Source of the DNA: Rhizophagus sp. LPA8_4_AMF
Lineage: Eukaryota > Glomeromycota > Glomeromycetes > Glomerales > Glomeraceae
DNA length: 29,959 nt
Direction: 5' to 3'
Assembly: GCA_021464525.1 (NCBI GenBank)
Contig: JADRCO010000600.1
Span: forward strand, 1-29,959
The translations under genes were made by a program, and so were the position numbers. Below are positions 28,464 to 29,959 of this stretch, piece by piece. The notes under the pieces are model-generated. The model did no database searches and was not told the DNA's origin. It saw only the letters and a list, made by a program, of their open reading frames with translations. How positions within the stretch are numbered: the stretch's first letter is position 1; each line of letters opens with the position of its first letter.

Positions 28464-29223
28464 TATAAGAAGTGTCTTTTTTTTTTTTAGGTAAACAATT
28501 TGTTACAAACCTAATTTTGTATTGTGTCGAACATTATCGGTTATTAAATACTGTAGATCTAACTAAAAATAAACCGATTACCTGTTTAAAAGGGTAAATC
28601 TTAATTCCGATTAGAAACATAACACAATTGAACACATGTCCCACATATAAATGTGAGAAAATAAAACTAAATTATCTCGCAAAATAGTTATAAAATTCTA
28701 CTTGTAAATAAGGCAAATGATATCAACAAAACAAAAAAAAAAAACTAAATTTTTTCCTTAGATGTACATATACTGTACTTTTTAATATTTTGCTTCCATT
28801 TTTTTTCTTTGTTATAATGACAAAACAATATGTCCAAAAAAAAATACTTTAATATCATTATCATATAGACGAAACAACGAAACTATTATGTTTAATAATT
28901 TGATAATTTATAATTAATAATTTAATAATTAAATTTTTTAATTATAAAAATTTCGTCTAATTACAAAATTTTGTAATATCGAATATATTAATTATCTATT
29001 CTATTATTTCATTCCCTTTAAATCTTGTGAATAAAAATTTATGATTGAATATAAGTTGTCGTGTAACAAGTCAAATTTAACTTTTAACCGATTATATTTA
29101 TAAATCTATTGGTTTTAAACCGATGTTTCTCTCATAGAATAAAATTGTATGAAAAATAAATAAAAAAAAGTCAATCTAGATGATTCGAAATCGAATGTGA
29201 TCACTAGATTTTAATATAATAAT
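28464..29223. other. Intergenic region, kinase to tRNA
   Basis: This region is AT-rich and probably contains the kinase promoter. A T run on the minus strand (A run at ~29163-29170) lies about 55 bases downstream of the tRNA and could end Pol III transcription. No gene is seen. Confidence 0.5.
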
Positions 29224-29307
29224 TGCCTTCTGCCAGAATCGAACTGGCGACCTTCTGCTAACATATTTCATACTAGGCAGACGCTCTGCCAACTGAGCCA
29301 AGAAGGC
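29224..29307 (-). tRNA. tRNA-Thr(AGU) with 11-nt intron
   Basis: On the minus strand the acceptor GCCTTCT (29301-29307) pairs with AGAAGGC, followed by discriminator A (29224). The D stem is GCTC/GAGC, the anticodon stem TCTGC/GCAGA and the T arm GCCAG-TTCGATT-CTGGC. The anticodon loop is C-T-AGT-A then A once an 11-base intron (TGAAATATGTT, 29260-29270) is removed between positions 37 and 38, the standard nuclear intron site. The anticodon is AGT (29272-29274), decoding ACU and, after inosine modification, ACC and ACA. Mature length is 73 nt before CCA addition, which is not encoded, as expected for a eukaryotic nuclear gene. Confidence 0.95.
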
Positions 29308-29646
29308 TTCTTATTACATTTAAATAAATTTTAAAATTATTAGTTATTAAATATCGAGAAGTGTATAAAATCTTAGTAGAATCATTTATGCGCATGGAAA
29401 TTTCTTTTTGTAGTCATATAAAGAATATAAATGTACAACATTTCGTTAAAAAATTGCACATGTGCATACTGGAAGCAGTTCGGTCATGCTTCATATAATA
29501 AATTTACCTATAAAATTTCTTATTCGGCTGAATTATATAATGTATTTTAATTTTCCTTAAAAAAGTTTTTAAAAGTCCGGTAGAAGTCTTTTATCTGAAC
29601 TTTTCAATTCAATTTTTACCTATACTGTAAAAAAAATTATTACAAT
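29308..29646. other. Intergenic region upstream of partial gene
   Basis: AT-rich DNA with stops in all frames. It presumably contains the promoter of the gene starting at 29647, and the 5' flank of the tRNA. No recognisable element was found. Confidence 0.4.
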
Positions 29647-29959
29647 ATGGTATGCCCTTGGTGCCAGGGAATAGAAAATCCGAAGTGTCCGCAATGTAAT
29701 TTAGCAAAAAAATTTGGTTTAAGTCCGCCACAAACAATTTATTCTGCCAAAAAACAACCACCTTCAGAACAACCAATTTATTCTGCCAAAAAACAACCAC
29801 CTTCAGAACAATTAATTTATTCTGCCAAAAAGCAACCACTTTTAGAACAACCAATTTATTCTGCCAAAAAACAACCACCTTCAGAACAATCAATTTATTC
29901 TGCCAAAAAGCAACTACCTTCAGAACAATCAATTGATCCTGCCAAAAAACAACCACCTT
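29647..29959 (+). CDS. CxxC-knuckle protein with 13-residue repeats, partial
   Basis: From ATG 29647 the frame is open to the window edge (104 codons, no stop). The first 30 residues hold CPWC...CPQC, two CxxC pairs nine residues apart, a small zinc-knuckle pattern reminiscent of the N-terminal knuckle of the local kinases. From residue 31 a 13-residue unit like IYSAKKQPPSEQP repeats five times plus a partial copy. The unit is basic and Pro/Gln/Ser-rich, so probably disordered. The minus-strand ORF over the same bases is only its shadow. The gene continues outside the window; whether a kinase or other domain follows cannot be told. Function unknown. Confidence 0.7.
   Translation, partial: MVCPWCQGIENPKCPQCNLAKKFGLSPPQTIYSAKKQPPSEQPIYSAKKQPPSEQLIYSAKKQPLLEQPIYSAKKQPPSEQSIYSAKKQLPSEQSIDPAKKQPP
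29737..29959 (+). repeat. 39-bp tandem repeat array (open at window end)
   Basis: Units start at 29737, 29776, 29815, 29854, 29893 and 29932, an exact 39-bp period. Copies differ by a few substitutions, mostly changing Pro/Ser/Leu positions (for example LLEQP in the third unit and IDPAK in the last). Confidence 0.95.

Noticed and set aside
29609-29956. Minus-strand ORF with FWQNKLIVLKVV repeats
   Set aside because: The repeat array is better read on the plus strand, which has an ATG, a CxxC knuckle and a hydrophilic repeat; the minus reading is a hydrophobic shadow.
11516-29959. Tandem repeats considered as a CRISPR array
   Set aside because: Repeats are contiguous coding units without spacers, in a eukaryotic genome.

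Overview
The window reads as nuclear DNA of a filamentous fungus, most likely an arbuscular mycorrhizal fungus close to Rhizophagus irregularis (Glomeromycotina). The grounds are strong AT-richness, many short GT-AG introns (mostly 58-94 nt), conserved eukaryotic housekeeping genes, and two members of the tyrosine-kinase-like family that is hugely expanded in that group (N-terminal CxxC...CxxC knuckle, H[RK]D[LF]HSGN catalytic loop, DLG instead of DFG, tail motif IYxSR). The species call is inference; the eukaryotic gene structure is seen directly.

Layout. 1-612: a decayed duplicate of the rhodanese gene that lies intact at 4340-5169, carrying an extra inserted block. 810-2722 (-): a kinase gene with two single-base frame breaks and a repeat-bearing tail. 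4340-5169 (+): four-exon single-domain rhodanese with a mitochondrial-type leader. 5507-11250 (-): 24-exon DHX38/PRP16 spliceosomal DEAH helicase. 11516-12910 (+): intronless TIPIN/Swi3/Csm3 fork-protection protein, divergent from DHX38 across a 265-bp shared promoter that holds an MCB-type ACGCGT and a CACGTG site. 13771-16140 (+): five-exon Vms1/ANKZF1 peptidyl-tRNA hydrolase. 16437-16948 (-): broken reading frames, best read as a relic histone-H2A-like gene. 21087-23043 (+): five-exon telomere-repeat-binding-factor-like protein (TRFH plus telobox Myb). 26806-28463 (-): an intact four-exon kinase. 29224-29307 (-): tRNA-Thr(AGU) with an 11-nt intron. 29647-end (+): start of a gene with a CxxC knuckle and 13-residue tandem repeats, cut by the window edge.

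Most genes are unlinked housekeeping functions: RNA splicing, replication-fork protection, ribosome-associated quality control, telomere binding and sulfur transfer. They sit among kinase-family members and AT-rich, TE-scarred intergenic DNA. I found no CRISPR, operon or prokaryotic mobile element. No convincing new multi-gene system is visible. The most notable items are the H2A-like relic, the decaying kinase, the duplicated rhodanese, and the tandem-repeat expansions inside several proteins. Exon boundaries were derived by hand and checked for frame consistency; they have not been tested against transcripts.
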